A stretch of DNA of 64,000 bases. Source: Fibrobacter sp. (GTDB lineage: Bacteria; Fibrobacterota; Fibrobacteria; Fibrobacterales; Fibrobacteraceae). Positions 7,732 through 16,685 of this stretch are shown piece by piece. The translations under genes and the position numbers were made by a program. Position 1 is the stretch's first letter. The number at the start of each line of letters is the position of its first letter. The stretch covers positions 1 through 64,000 of the forward strand of contig NZ_JAFZKX010000110.1 in the NCBI RefSeq assembly GCF_017551775.1, read 5' to 3'. The notes under the pieces were generated by a model. That model searched no databases, had not been told where the DNA came from, and saw only the letters and a program-made list of their open reading frames with translations.

Positions 7732-9750
7732 ATGAAAAAAATTCTATTAGTGTTGGCTGCGTCGTTGCTCGCGACGTATGCGATGGCGTCTGACTGGGTC
7801 CCGGGAGTGGAGGTTCTGACCGGTCATGAACAATACGAGAATAGAATCTTTGCCGATGCGCGCATGGGGGACGATATTGAACCGATTGTCGTGCGTTACA
7901 CCAATGTTAGGCATCATGAGGAATATGGCTTTGAAGATATTGGCTTGACTGTGCAATGGAATAGGGATACTTGCACGATTTTCGGAAAGCTTAAAAAAAA
8001 TTTGGATAATCGTAGAAAAGAAGCCGTCATTTTGTTACAGGGACCTAGTGTGACGGATACGGTCACAAGTATCATTACACTATTCTTGACGCCGGCAGGA
8101 GAACCGTACGCTAGGCTAGTTTCTGACAATATGGACCAGAGAATGGTCGTCGGTCGAGAAATCGAACCGATATATATTGAATATGGCAACGTCGCGCAGG
8201 TTATGCATCACACGGTCCCGTACGGACTCAATGTGGACGACAATCGGGATAAAGGATTAATCACAATCTCTGGAACCCTCCATGCATCGAATTGGCCTCA
8301 CACGAGGAATTATGGGATTCGCATGCTCACGTGGGAATACGATACGCTTGATGTTTCGGGTAGAGCCTTTATATTTGCGAATAACGATTCCACTGACCTG
8401 AGAATTGCAAAAAATGATTCGCAACATGTGGTTGTGGGTGACACCCTGGATATGGTCGAGTTCTTCTTCAACAATATGGTGGGAGAACCTGAAATCCTCT
8501 CTCCCATAATTGAACGTTATTATTTGCACGTCGATCGCGAACGTGGGAGCATGTCTCTTCTCGTACTAACCAAGCCCGATCTGGATTATGGGGCCTATGA
8601 GATTAAGGTCATTGCCAGGGGCGAAAACAATAACGACACGGCGAGGGTGACAGTTTTCATGAGAGGTCCGCTGGTGCCTACTGAGATTTCCATGACTTCT
8701 GATAATGGCGATCAGCATCTAACTGCCGGTGAATCTATCAAGACGATGTATTTCAATACCAAGAACGCAGAAAGGGTGATTGTGGATGGTTTCCCGGGAA
8801 CGGCCAATGTGAAAATTCAGGACGGCGTGGTGACTTTCAATGGAACCGTTGACCGCTCCGCCAATGGAAGGTACGCTGTCAGGGTTATTGCTGACGGCCC
8901 GGATATTGACGATACCGTCACGGTGTTTGTCACTGCAGATCCGTTGCCCATGATATTTGAACATGTCAGCGGTCCGGAAAGGCAGATGGTTATGCCCGGC
9001 GGTACTGTTGAACCTCTTGTGTTCCGCTATGACAACATTGCCTGGAACATTATTGAGAGTGATGGCCTCGGACTTGACGTTTCGATCGATACGGTGAATA
9101 ATCTTCTCACGCTTTACGGCAATGCGAACCTCGATATTCCGTACGGGGAATACACCTATACCATCAACGTCGTAGGGTATGATTCCACCAGGGCGAGTTT
9201 CGTCGCAAAATACGATCTCGTAGAATCGCTGCCGTCCAGCTCCAGCGTGGAGTCCTCGTCCAGCGTAGCGTCTTCTTCCAGCGTGGAGGAATCTAGCTCT
9301 AGCATTGTGGCTTCCAGCTCCAGCATAGTGCCGTCCAGCTCTAGCGTCGTACCGCCGTCGAGCTCTAGCGAGAAGTCTTCCTCCAGCTCCGCAAAGTCCA
9401 GCAGCAGCGAGAAGTCTTCTTCCAGTTCTGCCAAGTCCAGCAGTTCCTCTGCAAAGTCCTCTTCTAGCAAGGCCAAGTCCAGTTCTAGCGAAAAGGGCGA
9501 TGCAATTGTCGCTGCCGCTCTCCCGAACTTTGGGCTCGGCTACGTGAACAACGAACTGACGGTGACCTTGCCGAAGGCTTCGATGGTGCGCGTGCAGGTG
9601 TTCGACCTGATGGGCCACCGTGTAGAATCGTTCTCCGAATCGGTGAGCGCAACCAGGAGCTTTAGCCTTGCGCATCTGAACAAGGGTAGCTATGTGGTGC
9701 GTGTCGAAAGCGGCCGCATGGCACGCTCTGCAAAAATTGTGGTGAAGTAA
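7732..9750 (+). CDS. Secreted Ig-like repeat protein with polyserine linker and C-terminal sorting-type module
   Basis: 672 residues; AAGGGGA ribosome site before the ATG. Signal peptide 1-19 (…ATYAMAS). Five roughly 90-residue repeats follow, each opening with a Q-x(4-5)-G-x-x-I/V-E pattern and a Y.N strand (for example QRMVVGREIEPIYIEYGN). These look like putative Ig/cadherin-like folds. From about residue 500 to 588 there is a Ser-rich linker (SSSV/SSSSAKSSSSEK), then a C-terminal module ending ARSAKIVVK. No enzyme motif is present. Likely a cell-surface structural or adhesive protein; specific function not recognised. Confidence 0.8.
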   Translation: MKKILLVLAASLLATYAMASDWVPGVEVLTGHEQYENRIFADARMGDDIEPIVVRYTNVRHHEEYGFEDIGLTVQWNRDTCTIFGKLKKNLDNRRKEAVILLQGPSVTDTVTSIITLFLTPAGEPYARLVSDNMDQRMVVGREIEPIYIEYGNVAQVMHHTVPYGLNVDDNRDKGLITISGTLHASNWPHTRNYGIRMLTWEYDTLDVSGRAFIFANNDSTDLRIAKNDSQHVVVGDTLDMVEFFFNNMVGEPEILSPIIERYYLHVDRERGSMSLLVLTKPDLDYGAYEIKVIARGENNNDTARVTVFMRGPLVPTEISMTSDNGDQHLTAGESIKTMYFNTKNAERVIVDGFPGTANVKIQDGVVTFNGTVDRSANGRYAVRVIADGPDIDDTVTVFVTADPLPMIFEHVSGPERQMVMPGGTVEPLVFRYDNIAWNIIESDGLGLDVSIDTVNNLLTLYGNANLDIPYGEYTYTINVVGYDSTRASFVAKYDLVESLPSSSSVESSSSVASSSSVEESSSSIVASSSSIVPSSSSVVPPSSSSEKSSSSSAKSSSSEKSSSSSAKSSSSSAKSSSSKAKSSSSEKGDAIVAAALPNFGLGYVNNELTVTLPKASMVRVQVFDLMGHRVESFSESVSATRSFSLAHLNKGSYVVRVESGRMARSAKIVVK

Positions 9751-9759
9751 TCCGCTACT

Positions 9760-10092
9760 TTAGTGGATGTCCATCTTTGAAAAAAGATTCAGGACGGCGA
9801 CACCAGAAACAATCAAAATGAGCCCTACGATGGCTCCGAGATCCGGCATCTGCTTGAAGAAGCAGATGCCGCTTATCGTTATGAGGGCGACGCCCAATGC
9901 CGACCAGGTGGCATACGCGATGCCGATGGGAACGGTGCGCAGGCTGAGGCTCAGCAGGTAGAGCGATACTACATAGCAGAGTATCGAAAAGATGGAAGGA
10001 ACGATTTTCGTGAACTGCTCCGACATCTTGAGAAGTGTGGTGCCGGCAGTTTCTGTGATGATGGCTAGAAATAGAAAAAAGTAATTGAGCAT
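9760..10092 (-). CDS. Small multidrug resistance (SMR/EmrE-type) transporter
   Basis: 110 residues, the usual SMR length, starting at MLNYFFLFLAIITETAGTT. The Glu at residue 13 (AIITETAGT) is the conserved proton/drug-binding residue of the family; YATWSALGVALITISG matches the second and third helices. Four membrane spans are apparent. Longer upstream starts would add an implausible tail overlapping the divergent TfoX gene. Probable proton-coupled export of cationic compounds; whether it is a drug or a guanidinium exporter cannot be decided here. Confidence 0.85.
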   Translation of the reverse strand: MLNYFFLFLAIITETAGTTLLKMSEQFTKIVPSIFSILCYVVSLYLLSLSLRTVPIGIAYATWSALGVALITISGICFFKQMPDLGAIVGLILIVSGVAVLNLFSKMDIH

Positions 10093-10129
10093 GGAATTAA
10101 TATACAAATTAATTTCTATATTGAAGAAT

Positions 10130-10447
10130 ATGCCGAGTTCACAAAAATTCAGAGACCATGTAGTGGAACAGTTCAAGGGAGAGCTCCGCGTGACCACCCG
10201 CAAGATGATGGGCGAGTACATCCTTTACGCCGACGGAAAAGTCTTCGGCGGAATTTATGACGACCGCTTGTTGGTGAAGCCCGTGCCCGCGGCATTGAAA
10301 ATGCTCCCAGGTGCGAAAAAGCAGCTGCCCTATGAGGGCGCGAAGCCCATGCTCCGCATTACCGCAGAGCAGATAGAAGACAGCGCTTTCCTCGTGCAAC
10401 TCCTGGACGCCATGCTTCCGGAAGTCCCTGCACCGAAGAAGAAATAA
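10130..10447 (+). CDS. TfoX N-terminal domain protein
   Basis: 105 residues from MPSSQKFRDHV. The central part (VTTRKMMGEYILYADGKVFGGIYDDRLLVKP) matches the TfoX-N fold of competence regulator TfoX, with the C-terminal TfoX domain absent, as in many stand-alone members. The start at 10130 avoids overlap with the divergent SMR gene, whose start lies 37 bases away. The role of single-domain members is unclear. Confidence 0.8.
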   Translation: MPSSQKFRDHVVEQFKGELRVTTRKMMGEYILYADGKVFGGIYDDRLLVKPVPAALKMLPGAKKQLPYEGAKPMLRITAEQIEDSAFLVQLLDAMLPEVPAPKKK

Positions 10448-10632
10448 TCTTTTTGTCACCTCGAACCTATTTCGCAATTGTCACCCTGGAGCAAGCGTAG
10501 CGCCGCGATAGGGTCCATTGGGCGGCATCGTTTTAAATCCCGATGAACGTACGGGATCAGCAGATGTTCGGTGTTCCATTTTGTGCAAAATAAGATATCT
10601 TCATGAATATGGAGATGTTTAGGGGGCTGGTT

Positions 10633-11358
10633 ATGTTTTCGCCGAAACTGACATTGAGGGTTGTTCTGGTATGCGTGGGCATGCTGGTTTTCCCGGCGTG
10701 GGCGGGTTCCTCGAAAGCATCTAGCGAAGATGAAGCGCCTACCATGTTGGAAGTGGTTTTTGGCCTTGTTGATTGGGCAATCTCTTGCGACAAGGACGAT
10801 ACGCAATGCCAGCAGAGGAAGGCGGCCGACGAAAAACGGGCTGGCGAGGCGAGAGAGCGCGAACTCAAGGAGAAAAAGAAAAAGTGGAACGAGAAAAACC
10901 GGAGCTACAAGGACTATTATTTGGGATTGTCCTTGACGGCGCCGTTTGTTGCCGAAGATAGCGAGGTGATGTTCGGTCTGGAACTTGTTACGGGTCTAGT
11001 TTTCCGGTTTGGCGAATTTTACGCATCGATGGGCGGGGGCGCGAATGCGTCGATGGGTTTCTTCAATGGGGAGTTGTTCTACAGGCCTCCGATAGACATG
11101 AACGGCATCTGGAAAATTGCGCCTGAAATCGGTATTGGTTTGACATCCTATGAACCGTTCGATAGCGAAGATCGTGTTGAACCCCTGTACCATTATTCAG
11201 TGGGAGTGCGCTACGAGCATACGTTGCAGAGCAGGAAAAACATTATCGAAGACGAGGACGTGCTGATTAACGGCGTGAGCGTTGGCTGCGCCGTGTGGAT
11301 GAACTATGCCGATTTTGCGGGCGTCAAGTGCGATGTCCGCTTCGGGCTGTATTTGTGA
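10633..11358 (+). CDS. Exported hypothetical protein with charged coil and beta-rich C-terminus
   Basis: 241 residues starting at MFSPKLTL, chosen because AGGGGG lies just upstream; earlier in-frame ATGs lack a site. Signal peptide to about residue 21 (…VFPAWAG). Residues about 60-95 are Lys/Glu-rich and helical (KEKKKKWNEKN), and the rest alternates Gly/aromatic strands (YYLGLSLTAPF, FGEFYASMGGG, YHYSVGVRYEH), suggesting a small outer-membrane barrel. Not recognised further. Confidence 0.65.
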   Translation: MFSPKLTLRVVLVCVGMLVFPAWAGSSKASSEDEAPTMLEVVFGLVDWAISCDKDDTQCQQRKAADEKRAGEARERELKEKKKKWNEKNRSYKDYYLGLSLTAPFVAEDSEVMFGLELVTGLVFRFGEFYASMGGGANASMGFFNGELFYRPPIDMNGIWKIAPEIGIGLTSYEPFDSEDRVEPLYHYSVGVRYEHTLQSRKNIIEDEDVLINGVSVGCAVWMNYADFAGVKCDVRFGLYL

Positions 11359-11368
11359 TTCGCTTGAT

Positions 11369-12592
11369 TTAAAGTTCCCACCAGGGGACTGCCCACACGT
11401 TTTCTGATAACTTGTATGGAACAGGAGTGTTGCAGGCGACTATTCCCATGGCGATGTTCTCTTTAGGGAAAGAGTCCTTGAAAGATGCGAAACCTTTTGC
11501 ATCTTTCTTGGCTGGGTGTGAATCCAGTTTAATTTCTAGGGGGAATAGTTTCCCGTTGTATTCTAAAATCAAATCGACTTCGGCTCCTGCGTAGGTCCTG
11601 TAATGGTATAGCATTGGCCTTGCGCTCCAGGCGTTGATACGCTTGATGACTTCCATCACGACAAAGCTTTCAAAAATATGGCCGTACAACGGGTGAGACA
11701 TTAGAACTTCAGGTGAGTAGATTCCTTGCAGCTGGCAAAGGAAACCCGTATCCACAAAGTAACCCTTGCTTTTGCCCGAAATTTTCTTGATGGGGTTCCT
11801 GTTGAAGGGCGGTATAGAAACCCACTGGTATGTCGCTTCGCAGATGTTTTTCCAGCGGAGAGCAGTCGTCCTGTCGATTCCGAGGTCGCGCCCCAGTTCG
11901 CTTTCGTTTACCTCCTGTGCCGAAAGTGCCGAAAGCAGCCGTACGAATCGGGAGAACAAGGTCAGATTTGAAATTTCGGCTATGGTACGGACGTCGCGCT
12001 CGATATAGGTGCGCATGTAGCCCGTGAAATAATCGGGGATGAGCGAGTCGGGCATGTCAAGGATGCCTGGCATTCCGCCTCGCCAAAGAAGTTTCGCTAA
12101 CGCAGGGACTGATCCGTCACCAAAGTTGGAAAAATTGTCTGCCCCATCTTGCAACCATGCTTCCAATACGCCGCGTTCCTGTTTCTGGAACAATTCTTTA
12201 TAGCAAAGCGGGTAGAGGTCGAGAACGGCGACTCGCCCCGCCATGGATTCAGCTGCGCCGCGGAGAACATTCAGGTTTTGCGAAGCGCTCAGGTAGAACA
12301 TGGATTTGCGGGAATCGCTTGTATCGACAAATCGCTTGAGGGAGGCGAGCACTTGTGGAACATATTGCACTTCGTCCAAAAATCCGGGAATGGGCATCTG
12401 CCGCAAGAATAGATCCGGGTCGGCTTTTGCCCCGCGGATGTCTTCCACGGGGTCGAACGTGACCATGGACTCGCTTGGGACGAGTTCCTTGATAAGGGTC
12501 GTCTTGCCGACTTGCCTTGCGCCTGTCAGCAGTACGCAAGGAAAGTACTTGAATACGTTTTCGAGTCGGTTCTGGATGAAACGGTGCAGCAT
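11369..12592 (-). CDS. AAA ATPase with C-terminal DUF4143 domain
   Basis: 407 residues from MLHRFIQNRL, chosen for GGAGG 5 bases upstream. Walker A is LTGARQVGKTT near residue 25, the DEV of FLDEVQYVP is the Walker B region, and the C-terminal third has the nuclease-like DUF4143 pattern (YAGAEVDLILEYNGKLFPLEIKLD). Such ATPases are common, variable accessory genes in anaerobes; the cellular role is not established. It is divergent from the lipoprotein at 12850 across an inverted-repeat-rich spacer. Confidence 0.85.
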   Translation of the reverse strand: MLHRFIQNRLENVFKYFPCVLLTGARQVGKTTLIKELVPSESMVTFDPVEDIRGAKADPDLFLRQMPIPGFLDEVQYVPQVLASLKRFVDTSDSRKSMFYLSASQNLNVLRGAAESMAGRVAVLDLYPLCYKELFQKQERGVLEAWLQDGADNFSNFGDGSVPALAKLLWRGGMPGILDMPDSLIPDYFTGYMRTYIERDVRTIAEISNLTLFSRFVRLLSALSAQEVNESELGRDLGIDRTTALRWKNICEATYQWVSIPPFNRNPIKKISGKSKGYFVDTGFLCQLQGIYSPEVLMSHPLYGHIFESFVVMEVIKRINAWSARPMLYHYRTYAGAEVDLILEYNGKLFPLEIKLDSHPAKKDAKGFASFKDSFPKENIAMGIVACNTPVPYKLSENVWAVPWWEL

Positions 12593-12709
12593 GTAGCCTC
12601 CATTTTTATGGATAATATGCATAAAATTATAGGTAAAATCAATATTTATCTATAAAAATATGGATTACTTCCATAAAATTAAAGGTAATTGCGTTTTCCG
12701 GGCTTTATT

Positions 12710-12734
12710 AAAAGGTGGTATTGTACCACCTTTT
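12710..12734. promoter_or_regulatory. Perfect 11-bp inverted repeat in a divergent intergenic region
   Basis: AAAAGGTGGTA-TTG-TACCACCTTTT. It lies between the divergent starts at 12592 and 12850, where a terminator would have no upstream gene, so an operator is plausible. The T-rich right arm also allows a hairpin reading. Confidence 0.5.
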
Positions 12735-12758
12735 GGGCTGTTTCTTCTTTGAATATGT

Positions 12759-12792
12759 TTCTAAAATCTGTGTCTAGACACACTTTTTAGAA
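12759..12792. promoter_or_regulatory. 34-bp imperfect palindrome upstream of the 12850 lipoprotein
   Basis: Core GTGTCTAGACAC flanked by TTCTAAAA and TTTTAGAA, with two mismatched positions per half. Its centre is about 75 bases before the lipoprotein start. Candidate operator or hairpin. Confidence 0.45.
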
Positions 12793-12849
12793 GTAAAATG
12801 AGGACTTTAATGTTTTTATCTTTGCTCAAGGAAGATATTCTGGGGTAAA

Positions 12850-13500
12850 ATGCGCAAGATTCTTTTGTTGGCTGCGATGATGCTTGTGATGGCGGGGTGT
12901 TCCGGTCATCCTCCTTCCGCTGCTGCTTTTATGAGTATGAAGGAAAATGGGGCCTCCATTGTAGTTGGCGCTACGGCAAGAGTTGGTGATAATCATGAAG
13001 AGGGAAGGGTTGGAGATTATCATCATGGAGAGGGATATTGGAATTTCGATTTTTCAATGTTGGGTAGATTTGTTGATTTGCTAATTACTGGGATTGCGTT
13101 CGAAAATTATACGCCTAGAGGTATTTTTGGGGCGCATAGCCGATATGTCGGATTTCAAGGATGGGGAGGCGTGTCGATACATGCTGTTGATTATGAAAAT
13201 AATCCGGTTTTTGGTGGGATGATGCTTATGGAAGAGTATCCCGTAAACGAATACCTTAGAGTTGGTCTAAGTGAATATGTTTCTCGTAATGCATATAGTA
13301 TGAAAGATTTGTCTGATTTTCTGCCTGCTGCATGTTCCGGTTTTTATGGTGAAATCGGCGCAGGTGTTTATATGACATTTAGAAATTTGTCGTTGGAATT
13401 TCGATATGGCCGCGAACTTGAAAACCCGAATAATCGATTTTATTTTACGCTGAATTATCAATTCCAAATTATACGTATACGGGAAAAAAAGGAAAAATAA
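12850..13500 (+). CDS. Hypothetical lipoprotein
   Basis: 216 residues with a clear lipoprotein signal (LLLAAMMLVMAGCSG, Cys at 17) and a GGGGT ribosome site. The remainder is Gly/aromatic rich with alternating strands (FRNLSLEFRYGRE, FYFTLNYQFQI), compatible with a beta-barrel-like or lipocalin-like fold. Composition is more AT-rich than the neighbours. No family recognised. Confidence 0.7.
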   Translation: MRKILLLAAMMLVMAGCSGHPPSAAAFMSMKENGASIVVGATARVGDNHEEGRVGDYHHGEGYWNFDFSMLGRFVDLLITGIAFENYTPRGIFGAHSRYVGFQGWGGVSIHAVDYENNPVFGGMMLMEEYPVNEYLRVGLSEYVSRNAYSMKDLSDFLPAACSGFYGEIGAGVYMTFRNLSLEFRYGRELENPNNRFYFTLNYQFQIIRIREKKEK

Positions 13501-13562
13501 CGGCGTCAGGGATTGAAAGATAAAATGCTTGGATTCCTGGGGGTAGAACCTTTTCGATTTTT

Positions 13563-14339
13563 TTACGGGAAAAGGTGGCTTATGCTCAGTTCAAGAATTG
13601 CCGCGAATGCGAGCAGGGTTATCCCGTACTTGGGTCGGAGTTTTTTGATTATGGGGAAAAAAGTGTTGATGATGTATAGGGTGGATGAAATGAAGAAGCC
13701 GGTGGCAATAAGATATGCGGGCAATCCGGCACCGGAGTATAACAGGCCGTTGTAATTGCCGCTGAAAAATATTTCCAGAGAATAGAAGAAAAAGAATGAG
13801 GCTATGCTTAGGGCTATCTTGAAGTGCTTGAGCCAATAGCTGGGAGTGTCGTTGCCTGATGAACTGTCGTCTCTCCAAATGTAAACTTTGAAGAAGGGAA
13901 TGTAGGTCGAATACCAAAGGAAAATTCCGATTGCAGGGAGGTATTTGGCGAAGGACAAAAGCGGTCGTATTTTAATGTTCGAAATGAGCGAAGGATTGCG
14001 GACGATTTCGTCCATTAAGCAGCGACCTCCATGCCCTGATCCGAAGAGAAGCATGATAATGCAGAATACAAATGTGGCGGCGATGAGCAAAAGGAAGCCG
14101 ATTAGCCCGGTTTTGTCGAAAGGATTTTCGATTCTTCTTTTTTCCTCTTCTCGTTCCCTGGCGTTTCTGATTCTCCGTTCGCGGTCTTCAAGCGCCTCGA
14201 TGCGGGCCTTGACGATGTTTTGACGCTCGGGCGAGGGGTCTTTTTTGACGGCGTTGCGTTCTCGGTAAAGCATGGCAAGAGGCTTCTTGCGGATTTCGGC
14301 CTCGTAAATGCGGAGTTCTTTTTCGGTAAAAGATTTCAT
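13563..14339 (-). CDS. Hypothetical membrane protein with charged N-terminal coil
   Basis: 258 residues. Residues 1-70 are highly charged and helical (RKKPLAMLYRERNAVKK, EDRERRIRNAREREEEKRR), then four or more membrane spans (LIGFLLLIAATFVFCIIMLLF is the first). No signal peptide; the coil would be cytoplasmic. No family recognised. No strong ribosome site is seen before the ATG. Confidence 0.6.
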   Translation of the reverse strand: MKSFTEKELRIYEAEIRKKPLAMLYRERNAVKKDPSPERQNIVKARIEALEDRERRIRNAREREEEKRRIENPFDKTGLIGFLLLIAATFVFCIIMLLFGSGHGGRCLMDEIVRNPSLISNIKIRPLLSFAKYLPAIGIFLWYSTYIPFFKVYIWRDDSSSGNDTPSYWLKHFKIALSIASFFFFYSLEIFFSGNYNGLLYSGAGLPAYLIATGFFISSTLYIINTFFPIIKKLRPKYGITLLAFAAILELSISHLFP

Positions 14340-14611
14340 TTGTTGTCAATATATAAAAATGCTTGATTGTGCGGAATCGGGGCGTTGCGGGGTGTCCCCG
14401 CAGTGGGGGTACTGGAAGACCCGGCCCTTCGGCAGTGCTTCGACAAGCTCAGCATACCAGCTCAGGGACCTTGGCCGGGGCTGAAAGTAGGGGGAGGCCT
14501 CCCCCTTTTATATAATTCTGCCTACTTTCTACAGTCTATTTTGGGCGGACTTGCTTTTTTTTCGGCAAATTTTGTATTTTAATGTCCGTAAAAAATTTTA
14601 GAGGTACTCAC
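14340..14611. other. Intergenic spacer with repeat-like GC-rich sequence
   Basis: No gene. It contains a GC-rich segment with short inverted repeats (CGGGGTGTCCCCGC, and GCTTCGACAAGCTC near 14438) resembling dispersed intergenic repeats, and the perfect palindrome AGGGGGAGGCCTCCCCCT at 14489-14506 followed by TTTTA, possibly a terminator. The MoxR promoter presumably lies in the AT-rich last 100 bases. Confidence 0.5.
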
Positions 14612-15595
14612 ATGGATATTCAAGAACTTTCGGAAAAGGTGCGTCAGCAGAGCGCATTCTGCATGAACTTGCTGCGTGAAGTGGAAGGAACAGTTATTGG
14701 TCAGAAGGCTCTGGTCGAAAGCATTCTGACGGGCATTTTGGCCGACGGTCACGTGCTGCTGGAAGGCCTTCCGGGTCTTGCCAAGACGACTGCGGTGAAG
14801 GCTTTTGCCGATGCCGTTTCGCTCGACTTTAAGCGCATCCAGTTTACGCCCGATTTGCTCCCGGCCGACTTGCTGGGTACCACGATTTACAACTCGAAGG
14901 AAGCGAAGTTCGAGACCCGCAAGGGCCCGCTCTTCACGAACCTCGTGCTCGCCGATGAAATCAACCGTGCTCCGTCGAAGGTGCAGAGCGCCCTCCTCGA
15001 AGCCATGCAGGAACGCCACATCACCATCGGTGACGAGACGTTCAAGCTCGACGAACCGTTCCTGGTGCTTGCTACGCAGAACCCGATTGAGCAGGAAGGT
15101 ACGTATCCGCTGCCCGAAGCTCAGGTGGACCGTTTCCTGTTGAAGGTGAAGGTCAGCTACCCGAACAAGGCCGACGAAATGAAGATTCTCGATGCCGTTG
15201 CCGGTGCGGGCCTCCGTCAGCCGCAGGCTGTCGCCACGAAGGAAGACATTCTCGCCGCCCGCCAGCTGGTGAAGCAGGTGTACGTGGACGAACGTGTGCG
15301 CGAATACATCGTGAACCTCGTGCTCGCCACCCGCGATCCGGGTAGCATCAAGCGCAGCGACTTGGTCGGCTTCGTGGAAGTCGGTGCTTCTCCGCGTGCC
15401 TCTATCGGCCTCGCCCAGGCGGCAAAGGCCCATGCGTTCATTCAGGGCCGTGCCTACGTGACGCCGGAAGACGTGAAGGCCGTCGCGATGGAAGTACTCC
15501 GTCACCGCATCATTCTCAGCTACGAGGCCGAAGCGGAAGAAGTCTCCGCCGAAACCGTGGTGCAGAAGATTTTGGATTCTGTAGAGGTTCCTTAG
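14612..15595 (+). CDS. MoxR-family AAA+ ATPase
   Basis: 327 residues. The start at 14612 (MDIQELSEKV) follows AGAGGT. Walker A is EGLPGLAKTT near residue 50, the Walker B region is LVLADEINRAP near 112-120, with the family's FTPDLLPADLLGT and ATQNPIEQEGTYPLPEAQ(V)DRF motifs. MoxR proteins act as chaperone-like ATPases, usually encoded next to a DUF58 protein. Here the DUF58 gene is 8.5 kb away on the other strand, so the pair is split. Confidence 0.92.
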   Translation: MDIQELSEKVRQQSAFCMNLLREVEGTVIGQKALVESILTGILADGHVLLEGLPGLAKTTAVKAFADAVSLDFKRIQFTPDLLPADLLGTTIYNSKEAKFETRKGPLFTNLVLADEINRAPSKVQSALLEAMQERHITIGDETFKLDEPFLVLATQNPIEQEGTYPLPEAQVDRFLLKVKVSYPNKADEMKILDAVAGAGLRQPQAVATKEDILAARQLVKQVYVDERVREYIVNLVLATRDPGSIKRSDLVGFVEVGASPRASIGLAQAAKAHAFIQGRAYVTPEDVKAVAMEVLRHRIILSYEAEAEEVSAETVVQKILDSVEVP

Positions 15596-15652
15596 TGAGC
15601 TATCAGATAAAGGGCGTTGCGGTCGTATAAAACGTTGCGCCTTAGTGTCATC

Positions 15653-15681
15653 CTGGCTGTTTGTCGACAGCCAGTTTTTTT
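15653..15681 (+). terminator. Intrinsic terminator after moxR
   Basis: Perfect hairpin CTGGCTGT-TTGTCG-ACAGCCAG followed by seven T. It sits between the convergent moxR and queE genes and slightly overlaps the queE stop. Confidence 0.85.
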
Positions 15682-16357
15682 ATACCCCGCGCATGTCCGG
15701 ATTCCAAACAATCTTGTGCATTTGCACCTGGAACCGGGCGTTGTTTTCGGTCATGGCCCTGCTGCCGAGCATCCATTCGACGATGCGCTCGTAGGGAAGG
15801 GTTCCGAAAACCGGAGAAATGAAGATGTGCGGCATTGCGTTTGCGACCTTGCTTTGCGAGAGCCGAACCACTACGGATTCAGCCTCCTCGAGATCTTCGA
15901 TGCTCCCGACGACGAACTTGAGCGCATCCTGCGCGCCGAGCGTTTCGATGTTTTCCATCTTCATCTTCGAGGACATGCCGCTACTTTTGCATTTCCAGTC
16001 CATCGTGTAGAACAGGCCGGGCAGTTGCCACTTGCAAGGGACGGTTCCGTTCGTCTCGACATTCACGAGGAATCCGGACTTGCTCAGCCTGGCGAGCAGC
16101 TCGTCGACATCCTGGTGCAACAGCGGTTCGCCGCCCGTCAATGTAACGCTGTTTACGCTGGAACCGTCACGGTACGATTCTACTGCGGCGATAACCTCGT
16201 CAACGCTCATCGTCTTGTAATCGTCGCCTTCAACCGCATACATGGAATCGCAATAACTGCAGCGCAGGTTGCATCCGTGAAGCCTTACGAAAACGGCGGC
16301 AAGGCCCGTGCGCAGTCCTTCGCCTTCGATGCTCTTGAAAATTTCGGAGACTTTCAT
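15680..16357 (-). CDS. queE: 7-carboxy-7-deazaguanine synthase
   Basis: 225 residues from MKVSEIFKSIEGEG. The radical-SAM motif is HGCNLRCSYCD (CxxxCxxC with the shortened spacing of QueE), followed by TLTGGEPLLH and an ETNGT motif. It converts 6-carboxytetrahydropterin to 7-carboxy-7-deazaguanine in the queuosine/7-deazaguanine pathway. The start overlaps the queD stop by ATGA, showing translational coupling within queC-queD-queE. Confidence 0.95.
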   Translation of the reverse strand: MKVSEIFKSIEGEGLRTGLAAVFVRLHGCNLRCSYCDSMYAVEGDDYKTMSVDEVIAAVESYRDGSSVNSVTLTGGEPLLHQDVDELLARLSKSGFLVNVETNGTVPCKWQLPGLFYTMDWKCKSSGMSSKMKMENIETLGAQDALKFVVGSIEDLEEAESVVVRLSQSKVANAMPHIFISPVFGTLPYERIVEWMLGSRAMTENNARFQVQMHKIVWNPDMRGV

Positions 16358-16683
16358 TTTTCGTATTCGACGGTGTTGCCTTCGCTTTCCTGGATTTGCA
16401 CCTTGTAGCAGTGCGGCACGCGGTCGCAAATCCAGCGCGCGATGTTTTCGGCGGTGGGGTTGACGTCAATTACGTCGTTTAGGAACTGATGGTCCAGCTT
16501 GCCGTGAACCAGTTCTTTGATGCTCGAAAAGTCTACTACCATGCCGTTCTCGTCGAGCGTTTCGGACTGGCAATATACGGTGATAATCCAGTTGTGGCCA
16601 TGCAGGCCGCGGCACTTGCTTTCGTACGGGAGCGAGAGCATGTGCGCTCCCGAAATTTCCATGCGCTTGATAACCTTGTACAT
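16354..16683 (-). CDS. queD: 6-carboxytetrahydropterin synthase
   Basis: 109 residues from MYKVIKRMEISGAHML. Zinc ligands are the His of SGAHML and the two of GLHGHNW; the catalytic Cys is in ESKCRGLHGH, and the Glu pair lies toward the C-terminus. It makes 6-carboxytetrahydropterin from dihydroneopterin triphosphate, the first committed step to preQ0. Located 2 bases after queC and overlapping queE. Confidence 0.95.
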   Translation of the reverse strand: MYKVIKRMEISGAHMLSLPYESKCRGLHGHNWIITVYCQSETLDENGMVVDFSSIKELVHGKLDHQFLNDVIDVNPTAENIARWICDRVPHCYKVQIQESEGNTVEYEK

Positions 16684-16685
16684 GA

